Origin: an uncultured Caulobacter sp.
Lineage (GTDB): Bacteria; Pseudomonadota; Alphaproteobacteria; Caulobacterales; Caulobacteraceae
Assembly (NCBI GenBank): GCA_937925635.1
Contig: CALALX010000003.1
Location: 20,066-84,065 of the forward strand
Reading direction: 5' to 3'
DNA: 64,000 nucleotides
Numbering within the stretch: position 1 is the stretch's first letter; every line of letters begins with the position of its first letter. Position numbers and translations under genes: made by a program. The notes under the pieces are model-generated. The model was not told where the DNA came from, made no database searches, and saw only the letters and a program-made list of their open reading frames with translations. Positions 52,000 to 60,218 of the stretch are shown here, one piece after another.

Positions 52000-52009
52000 C
52001 ATTAACCAT
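52000..52009 (+). promoter_or_regulatory. Candidate CtrA half-site upstream of fliI
   Basis: CATTAACCAT contains TTAACCAT, the reported Caulobacter CtrA half-site, 14 bases upstream of the fliI start (on the opposite strand). It overlaps the region where a promoter would lie. It matches the half-sites ahead of ctrA and the response regulator at 8184. Confidence 0.5.
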
Positions 52010-52035
52010 ACCTGAAGCGCGGTGGCGCCGACGGC

Positions 52036-52231
52036 CGCCAACCGCCGTCAGTGCTGCGCCAGGCTCAGCACATTGCCATCCGGGTCGGTGAACCAGGCGA
52101 CCTTGGTCTTGCCGTCCGGGGAGGTCCAGATGCCCAGGGCGTCCTGGCCGAACCCTTCGTAGATCGTCATGACCACGCCCTTGGCGTGCAGCGCCTGGAC
52201 GGCCCGCGTCATGTCCGGGACTTCCCAGCCC
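52036..52231. repeat. 196-bp direct repeat, copy 1 (truncated VOC gene end)
   Basis: This segment is base-for-base identical, by eye, to 53027-53222. It contains the last 61 codons of the VOC gene on the minus strand plus 12 bases downstream of its stop. The two copies flank a 795-base AT-rich insertion. Confidence 0.9.
52048..52231 (-). pseudogene. 3' fragment of VOC (glyoxalase-like) gene
   Basis: The sequence encodes WEVPDMTRAVQALHAKG to the end VLSLAQH, identical to the C-terminal half of the intact gene at 53039, but the 5' half is missing. Upstream it runs into the hairpin of the insertion. It has no start of its own in a sensible place and is considered a broken copy. Confidence 0.85.
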
Positions 52232-52236
52232 TCTAG

Positions 52237-52306
52237 AAACGGAGACACACACTCTTTATCGATATTCGATTGGATGATTACCGATAAAGAGTGTGTGTCC
52301 CCGTTT
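52237..52306. repeat. REPIN-like inverted repeat
   Basis: Arms of 25 bases at 52237-52261 and 52282-52306 are complementary except for one base (GGAG against GGGG) and enclose 20 bases. The core GGGGACACACACTCTTT resembles the palindromes associated with REP-associated tyrosine transposases (RAYT). No transposase is in the window. It forms the left end of the AT-rich insertion. Confidence 0.7.
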
Positions 52307-52390
52307 TGTCCGCGGCTTATCATTTCGAGATGGGCGCCCGGCGGCATCGGCTTGGACCGGGTAGATGATCAGTAGGGCGCAACGGTAGCG

Positions 52391-52897
52391 ATGAGTATCG
52401 ACGTTTCCAAGATATCGATCTTGAAGTCGGCCATTTGGCTTACGGGAATGGGGGCCATTCTGGCGCCAATACTATTCATACCGACAACGTTGCATGGATC
52501 TGTGGAAAAGTTCTATAAGAGTGGAGGTCTATTTTTTGTATGGGCCTCAATCGCCGTCATTTCCATTGTGTTTTCTGCATTTTTAGTGATTGGGACCGTA
52601 GTTAGTATCACCGCAATGAGATTTTCATCTATTAAGATAGATCGTGGATTTGTTTTAGTCGCTGGGCCAACTATCCTTAAGATTCCGATCGTGGACGTAC
52701 TGAAAATCGATCAAAACGATGCGGGATTTGGTCCCCTTTTGCGGATTACTAGGAAGGGCGGGCGAGTTCACCTTATCGGAGTTGGGCTATCTCGCGATCC
52801 TCTCTTCGAAATTGTGAGAAAGTTAAACGACTATTTGCCTAGCTGTGCCGCCGGGTGCAATCAGCAGCAGACTTGGAGTGTCTCAACAAGTGCGTAG
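52391..52897 (+). CDS. Orphan AT-rich membrane protein
   Basis: The protein has 168 residues. Two membrane segments (about 12-32 and 46-72) are followed by a soluble domain (about 80-150, IDRGFVLVAGPTILKIPIVDVLKI and GGRVHLIGVGLSRDP) reminiscent of the bacterial PH-like fold of membrane proteins. No family is recognised with confidence. Base composition and codon use are clearly more AT-rich than neighbours, pointing to horizontal origin. It lies between the two copies of the 196-bp repeat. A poly-G run and no other gene follow to 53026. Confidence 0.7.
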   Translation: MSIDVSKISILKSAIWLTGMGAILAPILFIPTTLHGSVEKFYKSGGLFFVWASIAVISIVFSAFLVIGTVVSITAMRFSSIKIDRGFVLVAGPTILKIPIVDVLKIDQNDAGFGPLLRITRKGGRVHLIGVGLSRDPLFEIVRKLNDYLPSCAAGCNQQQTWSVSTSA

Positions 52898-53026
52898 CCT
52901 AGAGGGTGCTTCGGAACAACCAAAGCGACCGGCCCCTTTCGGAGCGTGACAGTGTAAAGGGGGGCGCTCACTCACTTGCCTGGGGGGGGGCGCAGACGTT
53001 TACCCGAAAAGGCGTGTGCGCCCCGT

Positions 53027-53222
53027 CGCCAACCGCCGTCAGTGCTGCGCCAGGCTCAGCACATTGCCATCCGGGTCGGTGAACCAGGCGACCTTGGTCT
53101 TGCCGTCCGGGGAGGTCCAGATGCCCAGGGCGTCCTGGCCGAACCCTTCGTAGATCGTCATGACCACGCCCTTGGCGTGCAGCGCCTGGACGGCCCGCGT
53201 CATGTCCGGGACTTCCCAGCCC
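53027..53222. repeat. 196-bp direct repeat, copy 2 (within intact VOC gene)
   Basis: This is identical to 52036-52231. It covers the 3' end of the intact VOC gene. The offset between copies is 991 bases. Confidence 0.9.
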
Positions 53223-53419
53223 AGGATCGGGTGCGGACCGGCCTTGTGATCGTCGATCTGGACAATCCGCAGGATCGCGCCGTTCATCTCCAGCACGGTG
53301 GCGAAGGGATCGTCGGCGACGAACCCCAGCCCCAGCGCGCCGACGTAGAAGGCCTTCGAGGCCTCCCGGTCGCGCGTCAGCACAAAGGCGACGACGCCCG
53401 ACGATGTCAGAGGTCCCAT
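53039..53419 (-). CDS. VOC (glyoxalase/bleomycin-resistance) family protein
   Basis: The protein has 126 residues. The pattern VVAFVLTRDREASKAFYVGALGLGFVADD, and then IWTSPDGKTKVAWFTDPDGNVLSL at the end, defines a vicinal oxygen chelate protein. The C-terminal FTDPDGN loop is the usual family end. Function is unclear: glyoxalase-like, dioxygenase-like or resistance roles all occur. Its 3' half is duplicated at 52048. Confidence 0.88.
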   Translation of the reverse strand: MGPLTSSGVVAFVLTRDREASKAFYVGALGLGFVADDPFATVLEMNGAILRIVQIDDHKAGPHPILGWEVPDMTRAVQALHAKGVVMTIYEGFGQDALGIWTSPDGKTKVAWFTDPDGNVLSLAQH

Positions 53420-53510
53420 GGCGCTTGCTCCCCTGGCCAGCGGCGACGCTGGCGACCAGTGTTCATGGGCGGCCAGATCATGTCCGACCCGGTCGGCGCG
53501 AGCCGCGCCC

Positions 53511-53996
53511 TCAGCTCTTGTCCGCCAGCGCCTCGCCCACCGTCGGGGCGTCCTCGTTGAGGTGCAGATGCCGCAGGTCGCCCGGGATCAGGCCCTCGCC
53601 GCATTCCTGGCAGACGATCCGCGGGTGAAAGGCCTTGCCGCAGTGGTCGTGGACGAACTGCACCGGCGCCTTGCCGCCATAGACGTGGCGATTGCCCCAT
53701 TCGGCCATGGTCAGCAGCACGCCGCGCAGGTCCTGGCCCTTGGCGGTCAACACATACTCGTGGCGCGGCGGGCGCTCGGAATAGCGGCGGGGCTCCCTGA
53801 CGCCATAGGCGCCCAGGGTCTTGAGCCGGGCGGCAAGCACGTTGCGGGCGACGCCGAGGCGCTCCTGCCACTGCTCGAAGCGGCGAACGCCCCGGAAGGC
53901 GTCGCGCAGGATGAGGATCGTCCACGGATCGCCGACGATCTCGAGCGTCGCGGCGATGCCGCAGGTCTGCTGGGAGTAGTCCGCTGTTCTGCCCAT
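53511..53996 (-). CDS. HxlR family transcriptional regulator
   Basis: The protein has 161 residues. The winged helix ATLEIVGDPWTILILRDAFRGVRRFEQWQERLGVARNVLAARLKTL is typical of HxlR. The C-terminal region bears Cys and His residues (DHCGKAF, CQECGEG), which could bind metal or sense redox. It diverges from the thiolase gene, and a strong palindrome lies between them. It probably regulates itself and the thiolase. Confidence 0.92.
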   Translation of the reverse strand: MGRTADYSQQTCGIAATLEIVGDPWTILILRDAFRGVRRFEQWQERLGVARNVLAARLKTLGAYGVREPRRYSERPPRHEYVLTAKGQDLRGVLLTMAEWGNRHVYGGKAPVQFVHDHCGKAFHPRIVCQECGEGLIPGDLRHLHLNEDAPTVGEALADKS

Positions 53997-54056
53997 CCGT
54001 GCAGAATGTGGCTTCCCTTAGGGGAAAGCAAGAGGGTTGCCTTTGTGGATGAACCA

Positions 54057-54083
54057 AGGTAAGTTGCTAATCACAACTTACCT
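54057..54083. promoter_or_regulatory. Candidate HxlR operator
   Basis: AGGTAAGTTG-N7-CAACTTACCT has perfect ten-base arms (54057-54066 and 54074-54083). It lies between the divergent hxlR and thiolase starts. Confidence 0.75.
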
Positions 54084-54202
54084 GTCTGTTGTGCGAACTG
54101 GGCGGGGGCCCCGATGGACCTCCGCCCGCTCTTTCAGGTCACGCTTGCCCGACAGCCCGCGAGCGCGCACACAACCGTCCGCTGAGCACAGGAGTCCTCC
54201 CC

Positions 54203-55387
54203 ATGTCCGCTGATCCCGTCGTCATCGCCGCCTACGCCCGCACGCCGATGGGCGGCTTCCAGGGCGCGCTTTCGGGCGCCAAGGCGACGGAGCTGGGCGC
54301 CGCCGCCGTGAAAGCCGCGATCGAGCGGGCCGGTGTCGACGGCGAAAAGGTCGAGCAGATCGTCATGGGCTGCGTGCTGCCCGCCGGCCTCGGCCAGGCC
54401 CCGGCCCGCCAGGCCGCGCTCGGCGCCGGCCTGCCGCTGTCGGTCGAGGCGACCACGGTCAACAAGATGTGCGGCAGCGGCATGCAGGCGGCGATCATGG
54501 CCCATGACGCCCTCGCCGCCGGCAGCGTCGACATCGTCGTCGCCGGGGGGATGGAGAGCATGACGAACGCCCCGTATCTCATGGGCAAGCACCGCTCCGG
54601 CGCCCGCATCGGCCACGACACCATCAGCGACAGCATGTACCTCGACGGCCTCGAGGACGCCTATGAGCCGGGCCGCCTGATGGGGTCCTTCGCCGAAGAG
54701 GCCGCCCGCCAATACCAGTTCACCCGCGAGGAGCAGGACGCCTACGCCATCGAGAGCCTGGCCCGCGCGGTGAAGGCGACCGAGAGCGGCGCCTTCGCCG
54801 ACGAGATCACGCCGGTGACGGTGAAGACCCGCAAAGGCGAGGAGGTCGTCTCGATCGACGAGCAGCCGGGCAAGGCCGATCCGGCCAAGATCCCGACCCT
54901 GAAGCCCGCCTTCGCCAAGGACGGCACGATCACCGCCGCCAACGCCTCCTCGATCAGCGATGGCGCCGCCGCCCTGGTCATGACCCGCGAGAGCGTGGCC
55001 AAGCGGCTGGGCCTACCCGTCGTGGCCAAGGTCGTCGCTCACGCCGCCCACGCCCACGAGCCGGGCCTGTTCACGACCGCGCCCGTGCCGGCCATGCGCA
55101 AGGCGCTGAAGAAGGCGGGCTGGAGCGTCGAGGACGTCGACCTGTTCGAGGTCAACGAGGCCTTCGCCGTCGTCGCCATGATCGCCCAGCGCGAACTCGG
55201 CATTCCGCGCGACAAGCTCAACGTCAATGGCGGCGCGACGGCGCTCGGCCACCCGATCGGCGCCTCAGGCGCGCGGGTCATCGCCACCCTGCTGGCGGCC
55301 CTGAAGGCCCGCGGCGGCAAGAAGGGTCTGGCCAGCCTCTGCATCGGCGGCGGCGAAGCCACGGCCCTTGCCGTCGAGATGGTCTGA
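54203..55387 (+). CDS. Acetyl-CoA C-acyltransferase (thiolase)
   Basis: The protein has 394 residues. The start at ATG 54203 has AGGAG upstream. Nucleophile Cys90 (NKMCGSGMQA), His350 (LGHPIGASG) and Cys380 (SLCIGGGEA) form the thiolase triad. It condenses or cleaves acetyl-CoA/acyl-CoA; the length and sequence are of the acetoacetyl-CoA thiolase type (PhaA/AtoB-like). It is divergent from an HxlR regulator, which may control it. Confidence 0.95.
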   Translation: MSADPVVIAAYARTPMGGFQGALSGAKATELGAAAVKAAIERAGVDGEKVEQIVMGCVLPAGLGQAPARQAALGAGLPLSVEATTVNKMCGSGMQAAIMAHDALAAGSVDIVVAGGMESMTNAPYLMGKHRSGARIGHDTISDSMYLDGLEDAYEPGRLMGSFAEEAARQYQFTREEQDAYAIESLARAVKATESGAFADEITPVTVKTRKGEEVVSIDEQPGKADPAKIPTLKPAFAKDGTITAANASSISDGAAALVMTRESVAKRLGLPVVAKVVAHAAHAHEPGLFTTAPVPAMRKALKKAGWSVEDVDLFEVNEAFAVVAMIAQRELGIPRDKLNVNGGATALGHPIGASGARVIATLLAALKARGGKKGLASLCIGGGEATALAVEMV

Positions 55388-55456
55388 CCGCCGCGCGCCG
55401 GACGTGGACTGTCCGGACCAGCATCGCGCACCCGGCGGATGTGACTATATTGGGTC

Positions 55457-55729
55457 ATGACCCAGGTAACCGACAACACCGCTGAAGGCCGTTACGAGCT
55501 GATCGAGGACGGCCAGACCGCCTACGCCGACTATCGTCTCCAGGACGGGCGCATGATCGTCGACTACGTCTTCTCGCCGCCGGCGCTTCGCGGGGCGGGG
55601 ACGGCGGGCCGTTTGATGGAGGGCGTCGCTGCCGACGCCCGCGCCAGGGGCCTGAAGATTACCCCCCTTTGCGGTTATGCGGCGGCCTGGCTTCGGCGCC
55701 ATCCTGCCTATGCCGACCTGATGGCGTAA
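55457..55729 (+). CDS. GNAT-like N-acetyltransferase (YidJ/COG2388 type)
   Basis: The protein has 90 residues. The sequence YELIEDGQTAYADYRLQDGRMIVDYVFSPPALRGAGTAGRLMEGVAADARARGLKI matches the small Gcn5-related proteins with a shortened fold; the acetyl-CoA loop reads RGAGTAGRL. Substrate unknown. An ATG at 55457 is used, with no strong ribosome site. It stands alone. Confidence 0.88.
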   Translation: MTQVTDNTAEGRYELIEDGQTAYADYRLQDGRMIVDYVFSPPALRGAGTAGRLMEGVAADARARGLKITPLCGYAAAWLRRHPAYADLMA

Positions 55730-55785
55730 CGACGTTCAGGGTGTAAGCTGACGGTTGGCGCGTTCAGTCCTTGGGGGTCCCACAG

Positions 55786-56265
55786 ATGATCAAGTTCGCC
55801 GTCGCCGGGGCCGCAGCCGCCCTCTTCGTCAGCTTCGCAGGCGCCGCTCAGGCGCAGTCCTACCTTCCCGATTGGGGCATCGCCGACATGCGGCAAGCCC
55901 TCGTCGGCGCCGGCGCGATCGTCACGCGTGAGGACAATTCCGGCGATCCCTATATCGCCGCGAAGACCGCCGACGGCCTGAAGTTCACCGTCACCGGCCG
56001 CGTCTGCGAGGGCGCTCCCGGCGCCAAGCGCTGCAAGGGCGCCTTCCTGCAGAGCAGCTTCACGATGGACTCCGACGCCGAGGTCGACGCCGGCGTGAAG
56101 AAGTGGGCGCCGCAGTTCGCGGCCGTGTCGATCAGCAATGACGGCGAGAACGGCATGCTGGTGTCGCGCTACTTGATCTTCGACTACGGCGTGCACCGCG
56201 AGAACCTGGAGCTGAACATCAGCGTCTTCTACGGCATCGCCGAGAAGATCTGGAACGACCTGTAG
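55786..56265 (+). CDS. YbjN-domain secreted protein
   Basis: The protein has 159 residues. A signal peptide (1-23, AAQAQS) is followed by a YbjN-like sensory-type fold: DMRQALVGAGAIVTREDN, then the long strand-rich end. Two cysteines (CEGAPGAKRCKG) may form a disulfide. The ATG at 55786 is preferred to an in-frame TTG at 55771. The exact role is unknown; YbjN proteins are linked to stress and folding. Confidence 0.78.
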   Translation: MIKFAVAGAAAALFVSFAGAAQAQSYLPDWGIADMRQALVGAGAIVTREDNSGDPYIAAKTADGLKFTVTGRVCEGAPGAKRCKGAFLQSSFTMDSDAEVDAGVKKWAPQFAAVSISNDGENGMLVSRYLIFDYGVHRENLELNISVFYGIAEKIWNDL

Positions 56266-56342
56266 CCGGACGGTTGTCCCGCCGCCGGTCGTTGATATCG
56301 TCGCTCGGGAGGGCGGCGATCGGCGACCGCGCGGGAGGAACA

Positions 56343-57614
56343 ATGACAGGCTCCAACAGCGTCGACCGCGACCTGCGCCGGCGCGCCGAGGCGGTCATCC
56401 CGGGCGGCATGTACGGCCACCAGTCCACGGCGCTGCTGCCCGACGACTATCCGCAGTTCTTCGCCGGCGGCGACGGCGCCTGGATCACCGACGTCGACGG
56501 GCGGCGCTATCTCGACTTCATGTGCGCCTACGGGCCCAGCCTGTTCGGCTACGCCCATCCGCAGATTGACGCCGCCTATGTCCGCCGGCTGGGCCAGGGC
56601 GATGCCCTGACCGGCCCCTCGGCCCTGATGGTCGAGCTGGCAGAAGCCATGGTCGGCATGGTCAGCCACGCCGACTGGGCGATGTTCTGCAAGAACGGCA
56701 CGGACGCGACGACCATGGCCATGATGGCCGCCCGCGCCGGAACCGGCCGCAAGACCATCGTGCTGGCCAAGGGCGCCTACCATGGCGCCGCGCCCTGGTG
56801 CACGCCCCGGCCCGCCGGCACGACCAGCGAGGACAAGGCCAACCAGATCTTCTGCGTCTACAACGATATCGCCAGCCTTGAGGCCGCTGTCGCGAAGGCC
56901 GGCGACGATCTGGCCGCCATCTTCGCCGCCCCGTTCCGCCACGACGCCTTCGTCGACCAGGCCGCGCCCGACCCCGCCTACGCCCGCCGCGCGCGGGAGC
57001 TGGCGGATCAGACCGGCGCCATGCTGGTTGTCGACGACGTCCGCGCCGGCCTGCGCGTGGTCCGCGACTGCAGCTGGGAAGCCATCGGCGTGCGGCCGGA
57101 CCTGTCGACCTGGGGCAAGTGCATCGCCAACGGCCACCCGATCTCGGCCCTGCTCGGCAATGACCGGGCGAGGGCGGGCGCCGCCTCGATCTACGTCACC
57201 GGCTCCTTCTGGTACGCCGGCGCGGCCATGGCGGCGGCGCTGGAGACCCTGCGCCTGGTCCGAGAGACCGACTATCTGGAGCGCATCCAGGCCCTCGGCC
57301 AGCGTCTGCGCGCCGGGCTGGCCGAACGCGCCGCCGCCGCTGGCTTCGGCTTCCGCCAGACTGGCCCGGCGACCATGCCGCTGTTCCTGTTCGACGACGA
57401 CCCGGACCTGCGCAAGGGCTTCTGCTGGTCCAGCGCCATGCTGGAGCGCGGCGTCTACGTGCACCCCTGGCACAACATGTTCCTGTGCGCGGCGATGACC
57501 GACGCCGACATCGACTTCGCGCTCGACGCGGCCGAACAGTCGTTTCAAACTCTGAAGACGCGGGCGCACGACCTGCCGCCGGTGGAGAAGCTCGCCTTCC
57601 TCGCCGCGCGATAA
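56343..57614 (+). CDS. Class III aminotransferase (glutamate-1-semialdehyde aminomutase-like)
   Basis: This 423-residue PLP enzyme has the cofactor lysine Lys259 (STWGKCIANGHP) and Asp231/232 (LVVDDVRAG) for the pyridine nitrogen. The N-terminal VIPGGMYGHQS resembles glutamate-1-semialdehyde aminomutase, but the overall context (followed by an amidase and a reductase) suggests an amino-acid transaminase or mutase in catabolism. The start is ATG 56343 with GGGAGGAA. It is the first gene of a short run. Confidence 0.88.
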   Translation: MTGSNSVDRDLRRRAEAVIPGGMYGHQSTALLPDDYPQFFAGGDGAWITDVDGRRYLDFMCAYGPSLFGYAHPQIDAAYVRRLGQGDALTGPSALMVELAEAMVGMVSHADWAMFCKNGTDATTMAMMAARAGTGRKTIVLAKGAYHGAAPWCTPRPAGTTSEDKANQIFCVYNDIASLEAAVAKAGDDLAAIFAAPFRHDAFVDQAAPDPAYARRARELADQTGAMLVVDDVRAGLRVVRDCSWEAIGVRPDLSTWGKCIANGHPISALLGNDRARAGAASIYVTGSFWYAGAAMAAALETLRLVRETDYLERIQALGQRLRAGLAERAAAAGFGFRQTGPATMPLFLFDDDPDLRKGFCWSSAMLERGVYVHPWHNMFLCAAMTDADIDFALDAAEQSFQTLKTRAHDLPPVEKLAFLAAR

Positions 57615-57632
57615 TCGACACGGGAGGATGGG

Positions 57633-59066
57633 ATGGCGTTCGCGGACTATGCGGATCACGACGGGCTGGGCCTCGCCGCCCTCGTGAAGAAGGGCGAGGT
57701 CTCGCCCGCCGAATTGGTCGAGGCCGCCATCGAGCGGATCGAGCGCCACAATGGCCAGCTGAACGCCGTCGTCTACAAGGCCTATGACGAGGCCCGGAAG
57801 GCCGCCGCCGGGGCCCTGCCGGACGGGCCGTTCAAGGGCGTGCCGTTCCTGATCAAGGACCTCGGCGCCAAGGTCGCCGGCTGGCCGCGCAGCAGCGGCT
57901 CCAACTACGCCGACGTCGCCGCCGACACCGAGGACAGCGTCCTCGTCGAGCGCTATCGCCAGAGCGGCGTCATCCTGCTCGGCAAGACCAACACGCCGGA
58001 GTACGGCATCCCGGGCGTCACCCAGTCCGAGCGGCTGGGCCCCTGCGGCAATCCCTGGAACCCCGAGCACATCTCCGGCGGCTCGTCCGGCGGCGCGGCC
58101 AGCGCCACCGCGGCCGGCATGGTCCCGCTGGCCCACGCCAGCGATGGTCTCGGCTCGATCCGCATCCCGGCCGCCAACTGCGGCCTGGTCGGCATGAAGG
58201 TCACCCGCGACCGCACCCCGATCTGCGAGGTCACCGACGGGGCCATGGGCTTCTCGGTCCACCATGTGGTCAGCCGCACGGTCCGCGACAGCGCCGCCAT
58301 GCTGGACGCCACCGACGGCCCGCAGCCGGGCGACCCGTTCAGCCATCCGCAGAAGGAACGTCCGTGGCTGGAGGAAGTCTCCCGCAGCCCCGGCAAGCTG
58401 CGCATCGCCTGGTCGGTCGAGACGCCCAGCGGCCGCCCGATGGGCGACGAGGCGATCGCCGCCGTCCACAAGACCGTGGAGACCCTCAAGCACCTCGGTC
58501 ACGAGGTCTTCGAGATGGGCCTCGGCATCGACTACCGCCTGATGTACCGCGCCCAGGGTCTGGTCTCGGCCAGCAACTTCGCCGCCACCATGCAGCGCCG
58601 GGCGGAGAAGTTTGGTCGCGAGCCGGAGCCGGGCGAACTCGGCCCGCTGGCCCAGCGCGCCTGGGACGCCGGCCGCCGCATCACCGGCCAGCAGGCCCTG
58701 TGGGGCTGGCAGCAGCTGCGGCTCAGCAACATCCAGATCCTCGAGCGCTTCCAGTCGTTCGATGTCTTCCTGACGCCGACCATGAGCCACCCGTCGCCGC
58801 GCATTGACTGGCTGGATCCGCTGGCGCTGAAGGACGACCTGCGCGAGTTCGACAAGCGTCAGGCCAGCACCTACGGCACCACCCCGCCGTTCAACTTCAC
58901 CGGCCAGCCGTCGCTCTCGCTGCCGCTCTGGCAGAGCGAGGCGAACCTGCCGCTCGGCATGATGTTCACCGGCCGCTTCGGCGACGAGGCGACGCTCTAC
59001 CGCCTCGCCGGCCAGCTGGAGAAGGAAATCCCCTGGATCGACCGCAAGCCGATGCTGTGGAACTGA
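57633..59066 (+). CDS. Amidase (amidase signature family)
   Basis: The protein has 477 residues. The Ser-cisSer-Lys catalytic triad is clear: Lys75 (PFLIKDLGAK), Ser151 (GGSSGGAA) and Ser175 (GLGSIRIPA). These enzymes hydrolyse amides of aryl- or alkyl-carboxylic acids. It follows the aminotransferase by 18 bases, so the two are likely co-transcribed and may degrade an amide. There is no signal peptide. Confidence 0.93.
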   Translation: MAFADYADHDGLGLAALVKKGEVSPAELVEAAIERIERHNGQLNAVVYKAYDEARKAAAGALPDGPFKGVPFLIKDLGAKVAGWPRSSGSNYADVAADTEDSVLVERYRQSGVILLGKTNTPEYGIPGVTQSERLGPCGNPWNPEHISGGSSGGAASATAAGMVPLAHASDGLGSIRIPAANCGLVGMKVTRDRTPICEVTDGAMGFSVHHVVSRTVRDSAAMLDATDGPQPGDPFSHPQKERPWLEEVSRSPGKLRIAWSVETPSGRPMGDEAIAAVHKTVETLKHLGHEVFEMGLGIDYRLMYRAQGLVSASNFAATMQRRAEKFGREPEPGELGPLAQRAWDAGRRITGQQALWGWQQLRLSNIQILERFQSFDVFLTPTMSHPSPRIDWLDPLALKDDLREFDKRQASTYGTTPPFNFTGQPSLSLPLWQSEANLPLGMMFTGRFGDEATLYRLAGQLEKEIPWIDRKPMLWN

Positions 59067-59070
59067 CCAT

Positions 59071-59229
59071 CTCCCTTCCCCCTGGAGGGGGGAAGGGCTT
59101 GGGATGGGGGTGGAGTGGGACAGGCCGCGCGCTGCCCGTCCGCTTCGACCGCATCGCTCGCCACCGCCCTGCCAATCGTCGTCGTTCCCACCCCCATCCC
59201 TGACCCTTCCCCCTTCCAGGGGGAAGGGA
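59071..59229. repeat. Palindromic intergenic repeat (CCCTTCCCCCTGG type)
   Basis: The left block CCCTTCCCCCTGG...GGAAGGG, with TTGGGATGGGGGTGG, is mirrored on the right by CCACCCCCATCCCTGA and CCTTCCCCCTTCCAGGGGGAAGGG. It is a relative of the repeat at 47491. It separates the amidase from the next gene. Confidence 0.75.
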
Positions 59230-59247
59230 AGTGTCCGGAGCCACCCC

Positions 59248-60210
59248 ATGAAAGCCGCCGTCTACTACGAGAACGGAACCCCCGACGTCCTGAAGTACGA
59301 GGACGTGCCGGACCCCGTTTGCCATCCCAAGGGCGTGATCATCCGGGTGCTGGCGGTCAGCATCGAGGGCGGCGACACCCTGAACCGCTGGGGCGGGCCG
59401 CTGGTGAACCGGCCGCACATCGTCGGCTACCAGGCGTCCGGCGAGATCGTCGAGGTCGGGTCGGAGGTCACCCATCTGCGCGTCGGCCAGAAGGTCGCCA
59501 CCGTCGACGGCTTCGGCAGCCACGCCGAACTTCGCCCTGTCCCGGCCCGCAACTGCTGGCCGATCCCGGACGGCTTCGACCCGCGCCTCGCCGCCGTCAT
59601 CCCCGTCGCCTTCGGCACCGCCCACGACTGCCTGTTCGAGTTCGGCCGGCTGAAGGCGGGCGAGACGGTGCTGGTCCAGGCGGGCGCCTCGGGCGTCGGT
59701 CTCGCCGCCATCCAGCTGGCCAAGAAGGCCGGGGCGACGGTGCTGGCCACGGCCTCCAGCGACGAGCGGCTGGAGCGCCTCAAGCACTGGGGCCTCGACC
59801 ACGGCATCAACTACAAGGCCGAGGACGTCGCCCAGGCGGTGATGCGGATCACTGACAAGAAGGGCGTGAACCTGGTCGTCGACAGCGTCGGCGGCGCCAC
59901 CCTGGCCGGCTCGCTGGCCTCGCTCGCCTACCGTGGCCGCTGCTCGATGGTCGGCAACGCCGGCCGCGAGCCGATGAAGGTCGACGTCTCATCCCTGATG
60001 GGCGGCAACCGCTCGCTCAGCGGCGTCTTCCTCGGCGCCGAGATCATGACCGACCGCGCCCACGACATGATCCAGGGCCTGATCGACAGCGCCGCCCGCG
60101 GCGAAATCGAGGTCGTCATCGACCGCGAGTTCCCGCTGTCGGAAGCGGCGGCGGCGCACGCGTATATCGAGAGCCGTCAAGCGGTCGGCCGGGTGCTGAT
60201 GATTCCGTAG
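59248..60210 (+). CDS. Zinc-independent MDR / quinone oxidoreductase family protein
   Basis: The protein has 320 residues. The start is ATG 59248. NADPH-binding GASGVGLAAIQLAKKAGA (about residues 150-167) is the MDR signature. No Cys-Cys zinc loop is seen, so it belongs to the quinone oxidoreductase (QOR-like) branch. It reduces quinones or enoyl compounds with NADPH. It follows the amidase after a repeat, so co-transcription is uncertain. Confidence 0.9.
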   Translation: MKAAVYYENGTPDVLKYEDVPDPVCHPKGVIIRVLAVSIEGGDTLNRWGGPLVNRPHIVGYQASGEIVEVGSEVTHLRVGQKVATVDGFGSHAELRPVPARNCWPIPDGFDPRLAAVIPVAFGTAHDCLFEFGRLKAGETVLVQAGASGVGLAAIQLAKKAGATVLATASSDERLERLKHWGLDHGINYKAEDVAQAVMRITDKKGVNLVVDSVGGATLAGSLASLAYRGRCSMVGNAGREPMKVDVSSLMGGNRSLSGVFLGAEIMTDRAHDMIQGLIDSAARGEIEVVIDREFPLSEAAAAHAYIESRQAVGRVLMIP

Positions 60211-60218
60211 CTCGGCAA

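Noticed and set aside
56229..59249. 1006-codon open frame on the minus strand opposite the aminotransferase and amidase
   Set aside because: The sense-strand enzymes have full catalytic motifs; the antisense translation is compositionally biased and motif-free.
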